Of a DNA stretch of 64,000 nucleotides, positions 11,044 to 24,314 are shown piece after piece (positions within the stretch are counted from its first letter, which is position 1; each line of letters starts with the position of its first letter). A model generated the notes under the pieces. That model was not told the DNA's origin. It searched no databases and saw nothing but the letters and a program-made list of their open reading frames with translations. Source of the stretch: Scylla paramamosain (taxonomy: Eukaryota; Arthropoda; Malacostraca; Decapoda; Portunidae); NCBI RefSeq assembly GCF_035594125.1, contig NC_087152.1, positions 10,221,001-10,285,000 of the forward strand, given 5' to 3'. Both the position numbers and the translations under genes were made by a program.

Positions 11044-14000
11044 TGCACTAGTGGAGAGTGTGTTAATCCACATTCATTTGCTATATGCTGATTAGACTTT
11101 TTTTTTTTTTTTTTTTTTACAGTGTTGTGTTGGTTGGTCATGAGAAGATTATGAAAAAATGGTGGCTTACTGTTGAAATAATGAAGTAACCAAAGAACAA
11201 ATTCAAGTGGAAAGTTGTAGACAGAAGCCAGAGATGCCAGAGATGCCATGTCTCTGTACCAGGAATGTGGTCATTGTTCACGGTATGGAGAATTGTAATG
11301 TTTGTTGCTTTTAACAGTTTTTCCCTATATACAGCTCACTCTCCAAAACAGGTTTGTACAGGTTTGTATTTACTGGTATGCAATTAGTACATTTTTCTTT
11401 AACAGATACACTTTTTTTTCATTGTCAGATATTAAAAATATTTTCCCTCACACGATCTGGTATAATGAGCATTCACTTAGATTCTACATTATGAACTGAT
11501 TTCATTGATTTGGCAATACCCTCTTGACTCGGAATATTTATATAAGGAGTGTAGCCACACTGGCTGGGCATCAGTTGGCTCTCAGGTGATCTGTTTTACT
11601 GATTACACCCATCATCATAGGGTCGAGGAAAGGCAATTCTCTCTCTCTGACGTTTATTGATGAGGTAGGCATGACCATAAGAACTACGAACAAGTTCTCG
11701 GTCTCAATTTCTTACAAAATAACATTATACACTGATATTAAACACTTTCAACATATTACAATATTCACTAACAATACATGCAGTCAACTTGGCACTATGA
11801 CATTCAGTTTTTACTACAAAATTAAAGTATTTACCTCGGTCACCATCCTGCCCGTCTTTGTCTGAGCGTGACTTGGCTGTGAGTGATGCCTGCAGATAAC
11901 CAGTGGGTTAACCACACTCTACTAACAAGTGAGCATCGGCTTTGGTGCTTAATATAGCATTGAATACTGATACTTACACATATTACATGTTTTCATGCAA
12001 ATAGAAAACATTGAACATTTCACTTATGAATGTCGAGGAATAATGACTTGAGGTACATACACTTTACATACAGTAACAAGGAGCATTGAATGGGATTGTA
12101 CTGTTGAGAAAATAAACACAATCTGATAATACAAAAAGTATGTTAGACAAGTATATTAAAGAATGCAAGATGTATGTAAAGTGCCAGCCTGTCTAGTGAG
12201 GCAGTGACAGAGTGGACTGGAGGTGAGATAATAGCGAAAGTAGGTTGACAGGTGTAAGGAAGGCTAGCATAGAAAAGTTGCAATAAATTTCAGATATTTT
12301 ATAGGGGATTGCCTAAAAAAAAATTATAAATAAACATCACAAAATGTCAAAAAAAAAAAAAATCAGTCTTGGAAAGTTTAGAGGAGGATAGTTTGTTAGT
12401 GATGGTGGACAACCGAGATGGTAAGTCTCTCTCTTAACATTGGGAGGTTGAGTGTTGTACTTTTCTGCTCATTTTTGGGCTCTTGTGGAAATTTTTGGTG
12501 TTTTCAAAGGTGTTTTTGTGATTCTAGTAGCTTAGTAGCGCATATGGAAACTATTGGGGATTATGAAGGGTGCTAGCCATATTTATGAGCTGATAAAGTG
12601 AAGAATGAAACTCATAATTGAGAATGTGAAAAAACTGTGGTAAATGTCCATTACTGCATGAATTGAGAGAGACTCATTAGCTGTCCAACTCCATTTGGGA
12701 AAATAAGGACATTAAATGAAATTATGACATAAACCTATGTAATTCATTAAACACTTTAATAAACAATGTCCTGGAACCAATCATTATCTTGTATGTAACT
12801 AGTGTACTTAACCCATGCAGTGTTTAGTACATATACATACATACATAGTATGTATATATATGATTTCATTTTTGCGACATATTACGGCCTTCGGTCTTGT
12901 TTGTATATATATATGAGACTTGTTACAAACAGTAACAAAGAATATTTACACAAGTCAGGAGTGAATGTTTTCATTTACATATCTATCTTTTGGGCTCAGA
13001 GTTATTATAGAATATAGACTGAATACTTCTGTAGGAACTGAGACATTTTGATGCCTGTGTCAACATGTATATAATATCAAAGCAATGAAATTAAATTGAA
13101 AGCTATGGTAATGGAGAGGGATAAAGATTTTGGTTGTAAATGTTGCCTAGTTGGCTATATAGGGCAGGCTGCTGTATATAGGGCAGGCTGCTGTATATAC
13201 CCAAAAACCATCACATACAAAAGTAAGTTACTTTCTCCTAAGAAACTTCTCAAATCTACAATCAGTAAGACTTAAGAAATAGGAAATGAGACTTCAGATT
13301 GATTGAAAAGGAAAACTGAAAGTCATAAAATTCATAGTATCTTCTATTCTTTGATAACTGTGGATGTAGTAGCCACGGCCTTGAGACGTGGGATTTCGGC
13401 AGATGCACAACCAACCATTTTCTTGAACATACAATTCATGTTTATTTATAGGTATTTGTAATGTAAAGAATGAATTATTATGCACACTATAGGGTTGTGG
13501 AAAGTGTATGTAAAGGTGAGAATAAAAGCTTTAAAAAATAAAAAATAAAATTCCACATCCTTAGTCTGATATCCTGAGCTCTGGGAAGGAAAAAAGATCC
13601 ATAAATCAAAATCATATGGTATCCATGCTTCCATTTGTAGCATGGGAATAATATATATTTGAAACGATTTGTTATTTTTTTCTCATTTTATGAGGGAAAT
13701 AAAAAAAAAACAAAAAAAAATGCAGCCTGACAAGATCCCTATCTCTGACAAAGCACAACACAGCACAACACTATACAGGTTAAGGGAAATATTGTAACAA
13801 AGTTCCTGTCATCAGCACCTTAGTCAGTAGGTAGTTGGAACCACTGTGTATGGAATGCACCTCTCACTGCTGGACATGTGACTGAACCATGCTGAGAGAC
13901 TTGCCCTGCATAGGTAGTGCTGCTCTGCATGGGAAGGGACAGGGCAGTGGGAAAACATGACTCGAGCACTTTACACCTTTTTTTCTTTTCTGATGGAAGG

Positions 14001-15804
14001 CTCTTGCTGCTCAGGGTTGTTCAATAAACTATGTGTGTATTGCACCTACATTATCTCACTCCCTACCATGATACAAGTATTCCCTCTGGCTTTTTTTTTT
14101 TCTCTCTCTAGAAGGCCTTTGAGGTGCAAGTCTCCAGTGAACTAGAGCAAAAGGATTAACCAAAATTAGAGAAGTAACTTGAGTCAGACCTCTCTCTTGA
14201 AAGAACTAAGTTGTAGGAATGGAAAAATACATAAGCATGGTGAGAGTTCTAGAGCTTACCAGTGAAGGGGATGAAAGATTGAGAATACTGTGAACACATT
14301 CTGAATGTGACTGAATGCTAGAATATGCTTTCCAGGTCTTGGAATGTGTTGTATTAATTTATGGGACTTGTTTCTAGGTGACTGTGTGCAGCTGGAGTGC
14401 TTCATGATGGTGCTGGTGACATCAGTGCTGGTGTTGTTCCCTGGGTGAGAATGTGAATTCTTTTATCCAGTGACCACAAGTCTCTCACTTGATCCATGGT
14501 ATTCATCATATCAGGGCTGCATGTGGTACAAGAAATTTCAGAGTGTGTAAGTAGTTTTGAGGTCTGTTTGTCATTTCTTCTCCTTATCTCTTCCATTTAC
14601 TGGCAAATGATGTCATCACCTAACCTTTTTAATATTAAGGTTGCCCGTATTATGTTATGAGTCCTCTTTCTTGAATGTTCTGTAGCATTAAGAAAATTTA
14701 TTGGTTTGTGAAAGAATTCTGAACTTTTTAGTTCATTCATGTAATAGTGTCATGCATTAATTGGAGCTGCCCTCACTTTGATACAGTGAACAGATGACAA
14801 AACAGTTTTTGCCCTTGTAACTTGTTAGAGAAATTAAACTGCATCAGTTTATTTTTTATATTATTCTTACAGGAATCCACATAAATTAACACTTGATGAC
14901 TTTGTATTTTGCTCAGATTATACTGGATTTTGCATTTTCAGATCTAGAGATGATGGTGCTTACTGTCGTTCATAAGGTTGAAGAGATACATGGGGAGTAC
15001 AATGAAGTGCACAGCAAGCCATGAGTCAACTAACACCTTTTTCCTGTCATACAAAGTTCCCAAGATCTGAGATTAATGTAAGTTAACTACTCCTATGGTA
15101 ATCTTGGAATATGCTCTTGCTTTCCAAAGTTAATGTCTGGTATTAGCTAGTTTTCTATACTGTGTGTTATTGTTTTCTATACTATATGCTCTTGGTTGAC
15201 AGTTGCAAAATTCTTTCTGTAGATTCTGCATTGGTTCTGATATTGCTCATGAAGGACAGACTCAGCTTTTATCTAATGATCTCCACTAGTTGCTTCTGTA
15301 CCCCTCCATTCTCAGTCAGGGATGTGTTTTTTAATACAAATGTAAGGAAGGCTAATGGGATTATCTGATGAGCAGAGGATTAGATTGAAAGTTAATGGAA
15401 ACTTCCTCTGCAGGTTGTGTGCTGGCTCTGGCATTCCTAACCTTCCTTGTGGCTTGATGGATGAGCTCAGTATTCATCTGAGGATCACATCAGTTACTAT
15501 ATAGCCTCCCATTCCCTCCTTTCCTCAGTAAGGGTGAAGCTTGTTGTTGCATTACCAAAATGTTGGTGGATGAAGTAGCCACCCACCATTCAAAATTGTC
15601 AGTAAACAGCTCTCAACTCCATCCTCTGTAAAAGCTACATGCTTTTCCCCAGCTCCAAATAGTGAGTGCTCATAACTCCATAATAATAGAGTGATCACAT
15701 GATGATAACACACCTCAGTACCTCAGGGCCACATGAGACTACAAGGATAAAGTTTTGTTCCTGAATATGCCTCCCTGTAGGTCTTTTCCCCCCTTTGTGG
15801 AATA
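11044..15804. other. Intergenic, no gene recognised
   Basis: AT-rich sequence with a poly-T run at 11099-11119 and a 22-bp tandem duplication (TATATAGGGCAGGCTGCTG) near 13158-13200. Short open frames exist but none carries recognisable motifs. A possible exon-like piece after TTTTCAG at 14940 reads MMVLTVVHKVEEIHGEYNEV and then a stop; it is too short to assign. Confidence 0.5.
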
Positions 15805-16374
15805 TGTTGTGGTAGCTTCAGATACAGTTGTTATTGATGTTCTCACCATGTAGTAGTCTTCTTGCTCTCTGGTTCAGTAAGAATTAGCGGGGATGTGGAA
15901 ACACCAAGTCACTAGAGTTTCTGTGTATTTACAAAGTTTACACAGAGGCAAGGCTGTCTCCTGGACAAACCACACACCTGAGCGCTGCTAATGCCCTTCT
16001 GCCAGCACTCACTGACACTGACACCACGGGTGGCAAAGGTTGACATATTAAATAACAAATTTATTATTTTAAAAGAAAGGTTACAATTAAAGTAATGGTA
16101 ATACTACATAGATAATGAAGAAAATATGTACAATCTCTCATATTCATATATCCCTAAAGGTTACAATTAAAGTAATGGTAATACTACTTAATGAAGAAAA
16201 TATGTACAGTCTCTCCTATTCATATATTCCTCTACATCCTCCAGTTATGAATATTAAATAAACCTGCCTAACATTCAGATTCGTCTGATCTCAGGATGCA
16301 CAGGCCAAGCAGAGAGGAGGAGAAAGAGGAGGAAACAATAATAATAATTATAATAATTGCAACTATCCCTAACA
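15805..16374 (-). repeat. 3' LTR of the gypsy-type element
   Basis: On the plus strand it begins TGTTGTGG and ends CCCTAACA. It matches 27472-28057 through AAGAATTAGC, GATGTGGAAACACCA, AGGTCACTAGA-like sequence, CTCTGCCAGCACTCACT, GAAGAAAATATGTACA and GCACAGGCCA. It lacks about 14 bases near its plus-strand start. It carries a private 80-bp tandem duplication (16076-16155 and 16156-16233). Confidence 0.88.
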
Positions 16375-17741
16375 TCTCTCGGTCACATACCTGGCGCATC
16401 CCCGCAGTAAAAAATAAGTGTATCTAACCATGTTGTAGTGTTGTGTTAACTGTGTGCAGGGGAAGATTGAACTTGTTGCTGAGTACCTCCATCAGCACGA
16501 AGTCTAATATAATGATGGATGAACATTCTTGAATATGTGAAGATATGTGAGTAGCAAATATCTCGTGTAGACACAATGGTAAGTAATGAGGTTAGAAGAC
16601 ATCAGATTACAAAAATCATGAACTGCATAATGACCCAAAAACCTTTGGAACAGTGTACCTTTCATACAAACAACAAATATTAGCTGTGGGATGAGGGGTA
16701 GAAAATAGATTCTAGAAGTATATGTTTGTAGGATCATCATCCATCATTACTTGGGTGTACGACTATGCACACATTGCCAATAAATGGATGATAAATAAAA
16801 TGAGATGGATGATAAATAAAATGAGAAACAAAATTTACACAAGTTTGAGCATGATGATGTAGTGGTGCAAATCCTCTATACAAACCGCTACATACAATGA
16901 ACAATCTTCTGCAACCAGATGGAGAGTAGGAGGCATTTAAAGCAGAAAGAGGCATGGGGAGGACAACACCATTAAGAGTGACAGCTGCTTCGAAGACTGG
17001 GTAATAGTGTTTAATGCTGTCTTCATCAAACAGTGGTCATAAGGTGGAAGTAAGCTGTCTTAGCTGAAGTGTGGTTAGTAAATTGGCTACAGGGAGAGAG
17101 AAAGTTATGTGTCCCTACTCTGCATCAAGCAGATTCTGATTTAAAATGGGATTATGAAAAAAACTGAGTAGAGAGAAACTTCAAAACATCAGCTGTCTGA
17201 TATAGGATTAGAAATTCAATTAGAGCATGCATTCAAAATAATGCCCCGATGAGCACTATGCAGAGAGTGTTAGCATGTTCAAAAAGATACTTGATATTCT
17301 CTTGTAGAACAGAGATACACTTGTTATGGTGATTTATGACCTGCCTGTTAGTTGAAGCAAGATTCATGAAATGGGCATAATGTTCATGCAGTTCTGGTAC
17401 ATTGCTGGCCATAGTAATCCTAAAAAAGCATCTGAGAAATCCCTCCCATTGCATTAACTAACCCACATTTGGAATGGGCATGCATAACTGTTACAAGTTG
17501 GTGAAAGAGGAATGATAATCTAGACTTCAAAAGACAACTACATTATGTCAGGAAAAAAAATTACTTTGGCCTTGCTTGGAAGGAAGTGTTTGTTGTTAAG
17601 TTTACAGTCGGAGATTGTAATGATGAACGGGGTGAGGAGAGGTAGTAAGTGAAAGTGATAGGGAGGGATTACTCAGTTTGTACTTGTATTTTTCCAGTAT
17701 CAGATCAGAAGCCTTAGTCTTCTTCAACCTATTGCTATGAA
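16375..17741 (-). pseudogene. Env-like (fusion-glycoprotein-like) remnant of the gypsy-type element
   Basis: This region lies between the integrase C terminus and the 3' LTR, where errantivirus-type elements carry env. On the minus strand near 17470-17420 the peptide KCGLVNAMGGISQMLF is followed, after a frameshift, by ASNVPELHEHYAHFMNLAST and NRQVINHHNKCISVLQENI. The pattern 'GL-N-G-I-S-LF, then a D/N-V-L-H helix and an N-rich heptad helix' resembles the start of the fusion subunit in F-type proteins of insect errantiviruses. Cleavage-site residues are not preserved. Stops break the frame and no complete glycoprotein is present. The assignment rests on pattern and position only. Confidence 0.5.
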
Positions 17742-18478
17742 CTATTTCATAGTACTCAGGTAGGGATCTAAGACTTCAAATTTGTTGCCATTTCCCTTCT
17801 GGACAGTTAAGTGCGGACCTATGAACTTAGGAGACAATTTGGATTTCTTCGGGGGCGTTTGAACCATCACCGTACCACCTGCTTTTAAAGTGACAGGAGC
17901 TGCACACTTGTGCTGTTGATTCATTTCAGTTCTTGATGCTAGTAACTTTTCCCTAACCTTTTTGTGTATGTCAGTGAAAACTCTCAGATGTTGGGAAGCG
18001 TAGTCATCTACATTATAGACAGGCTTTGGAGGTCCCACCAATAAATTGTAGGGCAACCTCTTATCTACTCCATACAGAGTGTAGTACAAGGTTTTCGCAC
18101 TCGATTTACACACTGAACCATCTATGCAAGATAGAACCTGCAGAATCCAGTCTTTCCAATCGTCGAGTAAACTATTAACAACATGTTGGAGAGCCCTCTC
18201 CATGAAGCTATTTGAACTTGGTTGATAGGCTTCTGTAAAGGTCTGTTTGGTATTGTATTTTGAGCATATCTGTTAGCAAGGCATTCCGAAACTGCCATTA
18301 TCACTAAGGAGAACAGGTGGTGTGGTGTGGTGTAAGGCCAAAAAGATGAGTGACTAATGCATGAGCAATTGAAGGCAGTGTCTTAATTTTGATGGGTGCC
18401 AAAACTACAAAACGAGAGAAATTATCTACACAAACCAAAAGATATTGAGAGCCTTGTTGACTCCTTGGAAGCTGCAGT
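17742..18478 (-). pseudogene. Gypsy-type integrase, C-terminal half (core end plus C-terminal domain)
   Basis: From 18478 leftward the minus strand reads QQGSQYLLVCVDNFSRFVVL (core Asp region) and AHALVTHLFG. A frame at 18203-17742 reads YYTLYGVDKRLPYNLLVGPP, VFTDIHKKVREKLLA and KLSPKFIGPHLTVQKGNG. The last is the GPF/Y-like C-terminal module of Ty3/gypsy integrases. Frame changes occur near 18320 and 18200. The N-terminal half is displaced to 24315-24819 by the LINE insertion. Confidence 0.82.
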
Positions 18479-18747
18479 AGGTCATAAGAACATAAGAAAT
18501 AAGGGAAGCTGCAAGAAGCCATCAGGCCTACACGCGACAGTCCCTGTATGAAATATACATATCTATTTCCACCTATCATCCCCATCCATAGATCTGTCTA
18601 ATCTTCTCTTAAGCTCCCTATGGCACTAACAACTTGATTACTGAGTCCATTCCATTCATCTACCACTCTACTTGAGGACCAATTCCTTCCTATCTCTTTT
18701 TTAAACTTAAATTTTTCAAGCTTGAACCGTTATTTCTTGTTCTATCC

Positions 18748-21242
18748 TTTTTTTTTTTTTATGTAGGAGGGACACTGGCCAAGGGCAACAAAAATCCAAC
18801 AAAAAAAGAAAAAAAAGCCCACTGAGATGCCAGTCTCAGAAAAGGGTCCAAAATGGTAGTCAAAAATTGAAGGATAAGTGTCTTGAAACCTCCCTCTTGA
18901 AGGAATTCAAGTCATAAGAAGGTGGAAATACAGAAGCAGGCAGGGAGTTCCAAAGTTTACCAGAGAAGGGGATGAATGATTGAGAATACTGGTTAACTCT
19001 TGCATTAGAGAGGTGGATAGAATAGGGGTGAGAGAAAGAATGAAGTCTTGTGCAGGGAGGCCACGGGAGTAGGAGAGGCATTCAGTCAGCTATATCAGAA
19101 GAGCAGTTAGCATGAAAATAGCAGTAGAAGATAGCTAGAGATGCAACATTGCAGTGATGAGAGAGAGGCTGAAGACAGTCAGTTAGAGGAGAGGAGTTGA
19201 TCAGACGAAAAGCTTTTGATTCCACCCTGTCTAGAAGAGCGGTATGAGTGGAGCCCCCAGACGTGTGAAACATACTCCATACGTGGACAGATAAGGCCCT
19301 TGTACAGAGTTAACAGCTGGGAGGGTGAGAAAAACTGGCAGAGACATCTCAGAACACCTAACTCCATAGAAGCTGTTTTAGCTAGAGATGAGATGTGAAG
19401 TTTCCAGTTCAGATTATAAGTAAAAGACAGACAGCAGATGTTCAGGGGACAGAGGGGGACAGTTGAGTGCCATTGAAGAAGAGGGGATGGTTGTCTGGAA
19501 GGTTGTGTTGAGTTGATAGATGGAGGAATTGAGTTTTTGAGGCATTGAACAATACTAAGTTTGCACTGCCCCAATCAGAAATTTTAGAAAGACCAGAAGT
19601 CAGGCGTTCTGTGTCTTCCCTGCGTGAAATGTTTACTTCCTGAAGGGTTGGATGTCTATGAAATGACATGGAAAAGTGCAGGGTGGTATCATCAGCATAG
19701 GAGTGGACTGGACAAGAAGGTTGGTTTAGAAGGTCATTGATGAATAATAAGAGAGTGGGTGACAGGACAGAACCCTGGAAAGAAGAAGAAGCAAAGTTAT
19801 TGGAGATATTTTTGGGTAGATGCCAGAAGTCACAAGGGGAGTTAGATCTTGAAATATTTTGACACTTTCTGTTAATGAATGAGTTTTTGGTTAGTTGGAG
19901 AACAGACTTGGCATGTTTCTGGGCAGAAATATAAAGTGTATGAGATTCTGGTGATGGAAGGCTTAAGTACCTTTTGTGGGCCACCTCTCTGTCATGTATA
20001 GCATGAGAAGCTGTGTTAAACCAAGGTTTGCAAGGTTTAGGTTAAGAAAAAGAGTGAGGAATGTATGCCTCCATGCCAGACACAATCACCTTTGTTATGC
20101 ATTCAACACAGAGACGGGGACCTCCTCAGGTCCCCTCAACTAGCAGAGGCAAAAACGCCAGAGGCACCTTCACTTAGGGGGATCTTGAGGAGGGATTGGA
20201 GTGATAGGACAAGATACAGATATGAGATTGTGGTCAGAGGAGTCCAACGGAGAAGAGAGGATGACAGTATAAGCAGAGGATTAGAGGTCAGGAAAAGGTC
20301 AAGAATGTTGGGCGTATCTCCAAGATGGTCATGAATATGAGTAGGGTGTTGCACCAGTTGCTCTAGGTCGTGGAGGATAGCAAAGTTGAAGGCTAGTTCA
20401 CCAGGATGATCAGTGAAGGGAGAGGAAAGCCAAAGCTGGTTTTGAACATTGAAGTCTCCAAGAATGGAGATCTCTGCAAAAGGTAAGAGAGTCAGAATGT
20501 GCTCCACTTTGGAAGTTAAGTAGTCAAAGAATTTCTTATAGTCAGAGTTAGGTGAGAGGTATACAGCACAGATAAATTTAGTTCGAAAGTGACTTTGTAG
20601 TCATAGCCAGATGGTGGAAAACTCGGAAGATTCAAGTGTGTGGGCACACGAGTAGGTTAAGTCGTTGCGCACATAAATGCAACATCCAGCTTTGGATCAA
20701 AAATGAGGATAGAGAAAGTAGGAGGGAACAGAAAAGGGACTACTGTCAGTTGCCTCAGACACCTGAGTTTCAGTAAGGAAAAGATGAGGAGGTTTGGAAG
20801 AGGAGAGATGGTGTCCTACAGATTGAAAATTAGATCTTAGACCACAAATGTTGCAGAAGTTAATGAAGAAAAAGTTGAGGGGGGATGTTAAGACACTTAG
20901 GGTCGTCATCAGAAGGGCAGTCCGACCTGGAGACATTTGTGGTTCCCTCCCCCAGATGGGGACTCCGAGGCTGGTGTAGGAGTCGCCATGAATTTTGAAA
21001 TTTTGAGTGAAGGGTGTGTGTGTTATTAGGTGCTTGTAGTTTTGTGTGGAGGAAGAGAGTTGTCTTTAGAGGGCAGGCTGTAACTGCCCCCTTGTGTTGT
21101 GAGACACAAAAGGAAACGTTCAGTGAGGTCACAGCGTTTTTTTAATGATTAGTTCATAGTACCCCCTGATCCAGTGCTTTAGACCTCACTGGGAGTAATT
21201 ATCATTTCAGCAGGTGCCTACTGCCTCCTCCAATAATAATAC
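18748..21242 (-). mobile_element. Jockey-like LINE nested in the CR1-like LINE
   Basis: The 3' end on the plus strand is a poly-T run then ATGTAGGAGGGACACTGGCC, i.e. a poly(A) tail on the minus strand. The endonuclease part reads [18 protein letters not shown] and [19 protein letters not shown] (20507-20136). The reverse transcriptase end reads GSVLSPTLLLFINDLL and HSYADDTTLHF (catalytic Tyr-Ala-Asp-Asp), then LNWKLHISSLAKTASMELG and [19 protein letters not shown]. Reverse transcriptase motifs before GSVLSP are missing, so there is an internal deletion near 19780. CR1-like sequence resumes on both sides (TTCTATCC at left, TGGTTACTGATCC at right). Confidence 0.83.
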
Positions 21243-22377
21243 TGGTTACTGATCCTAAGAATTTTGCTTACGTCCCCCTTGTTATAACCCTTATATAACT
21301 TAAAGACTTCTATCAGGTCCCCCTTAACCTATGTCTCTCAAAAGAATGTAAATTTAAAAGCTTCAGTCTCGCTTCATAAGGAACACCCCTCATCCCCTGT
21401 ATCCTTTTAGTCATTCCCCTTTGTACTGATTCTAATAGACCTATATCGTTCCTGTAATATGGGGACGAGAACTGCACAGCCTAGTGTAGATGAGGTCTGA
21501 CCAGTGCCAAATATAACTTTAATGTTACTTCAGGACTTCTACTTTTAATGCTCCTAAAAATTAATCCTAATACCCTATTTGCCCTATCTCTGGCCTCCAT
21601 GCATTGCTTTCCTAGATGTAGTTCAGAGCCTTTTTCATACCTTGAACCTACTAGAGCCTTGTTGTTTATTGTTTACCTATTGTGTGGGTTTCCTCTAACT
21701 ATGCTAAATACTTTGCATTTGTTGATATTAAACTGCATTTGCTTTCTGTCCATCCATTCATTCATCCTATCTAAATCTGCCTGCAAGGCGATAGCATCCG
21801 ATTCTGACCTAATCTACCTATCTTCGTGTCATCCACAAATTTACTAACATTACTACCAATTCCACTAACCAAATCATTGATATATATTAAAAACAACAAT
21901 GGCCCTAAAACTGATCCCTGTGGTACCCCACTAATTACTTGACCCCACTCAGATTTAGAGTTGTTTATTACAACTCTCTGTCACCTGTTGTTTAGCCATG
22001 ACTTTATCCAGTCTAACACCTTCCCATCTATCCCATGCACCCTAACCTTTCTCAGGAGACTCTGATGGGATACCTTGTCAAATGCTTTACTAAAGTCCAG
22101 ATATATGATGTCACAACTATCACCATTATCTACTGCCTCATAAACTTTACTGTAAAAACTTATCAAGTTTGTAAGGCAAGACTTTCCCTTCATGAATCCA
22201 TGCTGTGACTGATATATCTAGTTATGTTTGTCTACATGCTCCCAAATGTTCTTTGCTATTACTGACTCCATTATTTTACCTACAACAGAAGTTAAGCTGA
22301 TAAGTCTATAATTAGACCTGAAAGTTTTATCTCCTTTCTTAAAGATGGGTACTACATTCGCCTGCCTCCATATTACT

Positions 22378-22523
22378 GGTACCTTACCTGACTCAAGTGA
22401 TTTCCTAAAGACAGAAACCAATGGTTCACTAATAACCTTTTTGCATTCCTGGTACCTTACCTGACTCAAGTGATTTTCTAAAGACAGAAACCAATGGTTC
22501 ACTAATAACCTTTTTGCATTCCT
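22378..22523. repeat. 73-bp tandem duplication inside the CR1-like LINE
   Basis: GGTACCTTACCTGACTCAAG begins at 22378 and again at 22451. The two 73-base copies differ by about one base (GATTTCC against GATTTTC). 73 is not a multiple of three, so it shifts the reverse transcriptase frame. Confidence 0.9.
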
Positions 22524-24314
22524 TAAGTACTCTGGGATATATTTCATTTGGTCCTGGTGTCTTGAACTTTTCAGCTTATCTATCTCCTATTCCATTATTT
22601 CCATAGTTATGGTAATATCTGTCAGGTTCTCATTCTCTTCTGCTCAAAACATCTGCTCATTATTCAGCATTTCCTACATGTTTTCCTGGGTGAATACAGT
22701 TAAAAAATACTCATTCAGAATTTTACTAATCTTCTCCCCAGAACTAATCAGCTCCCCATCTGCTGCCTTTAATGGACCTATTGTTTCTCTGTTCTTTGTC
22801 CTATTTACCTGATAAAATCACTTGGGATCCGTCTTTGCCTGGCTGACTACATTTAATTCATAATTTTTTTTTAGCTTTCCTCATTAACCTCCTGACTGTT
22901 CTAACTAATTCATCATATTGTGTCCTTAATTCCTCATCCCCTGCCTTTTATCTCTTATATATACTTCTCTTCTGCCCTATGTATTGTTTTAACCTAACAG
23001 TTATCCATTTAGGGTCATTCTTCTGTGATCTAATTGCTCTATAAGGGATGTTTGCTAACTGTTCTCTATGTAATTTATCAATGAAACACTTATACAACTC
23101 ATCTACTCTTACTTCCCCTAATCTTCTCATCTCAGCCCCCTCCATCCTCTCCTCTCCACCTTCTACTCACCTTGACCTCACCTCGCCCATCTCAGCATGA
23201 CCTGATCCTCCAACATATTCACACATATCTCCCCCTATATCACTCATCCGACCCCTCCAGACATTTCTCCCCTCTTCCTGTCCTTCGCTCTCACACCTCA
23301 CCTCCCTCACCCTGCCTTATCTCTTAACTCTGCCTTGGACCTTACCTCCTCCTCCGTCCATTGCTAGTCAACTCCTTGGTGGTACCTTTTTAATCCCTCA
23401 GAATCTGCTCTCCTAAAGTCAGGTTTTTACTAGTGTTTTTGCTTCTAAAAGTTCTTCCCATTTCAATTTGCACCAAATTTCACAATGGTCACTTACATAT
23501 CTGTCCTCCAACCTCTACCTACATGACTGCTTCCTCCCTGTTAGTTAGAACTAAATCTAGAATATTATTCCCCCTTGTGGGTCTAAGATTACCTGCTTAA
23601 AAAAAAATATCCTGAATTACTTTTAAGAAATTCCTCTACTTCACTGTTATCCACCATCAGGCTCCGGTTGATATTCCTAAAATTAAAATCTACCACACAT
23701 ACCTGACTGTACCTCCATGCTCTATATATCTCCTGCCAAAGTAAGGTGTTAATTTCCTTTGTACTGTTTGGTGGCTTGTACACTAATCCCAGTACTAGTG
23801 ACTGATCCTTCCTTAATATCTACCCATATTGACTGTTTTGCTATTTGTTTTAATTTCACTATCAATACAACATTGTAATGTGTCCCTAACATACAGTACA
23901 ATGCCTCCTCCTCTCCTGTTTACCTTGTCTTTATAGAACAGTGTATAACCTTGTATTTTAACCTCAGGATTAAATATTTTTCCAGATATATCTAACCAAG
24001 TTTCTGTTAAAGCAATATCAAGGTTCTCTACACATGCCATTCTTCAAAGCAAGTCTTTTATTCAAAATACTTCTACAATTTGTGTGGTAAACACTTAATC
24101 TAATCTTTGCCTTCACTGAGCTAGTTACTTTTCTAGATTTAACTAATTTATTCTTCATTTCGTCCTCACAAGCCCTTCCTCCCTCCTGACTAATGATAAA
24201 AGTACTGGAGTGCGGTTACCTCCTGCTCGAGTGTTCCGGCCAAAACCTAAACATCCTGGCATGATAATTGGACTCCATCCCTATTATACAAGGTGTCCTT
24301 ATTTGCCATATAAG

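Larger units (their letters stand above)
18484..24314 (-). mobile_element. CR1-like LINE inserted in the integrase (with AGGTC target duplication)
   Basis: In minus orientation the 5' end is at 24314. An endonuclease part follows at 24040-23589 (LDIALTETWLDISG, NRRGGGIVLYVRDTL). Reverse transcriptase is at 22547-21981 (VPVIWRQANVVPIFKKGD, SNYRLISLTSVVGKIMES, DIIYLDFSKAFDKVSHQSLL, WIKSWLNNR). The 3' end is at 18484 with the octamer-like tail CTTATTTCTTATGTTCTTAT, a known CR1/L2-type ending. AGGTC flanks the insert on both sides (18479-18483 and 24315-24319). Most of the body is readable, but stops are frequent. It is itself interrupted by a jockey-like LINE. Confidence 0.85.

Noticed and set aside
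14940..15024. Possible exon after TTTTCAG (MMVLTVVHKVEEIHGEYNEV)
   Set aside because: Only about 25 codons to a stop, no partner exon and no family recognised.
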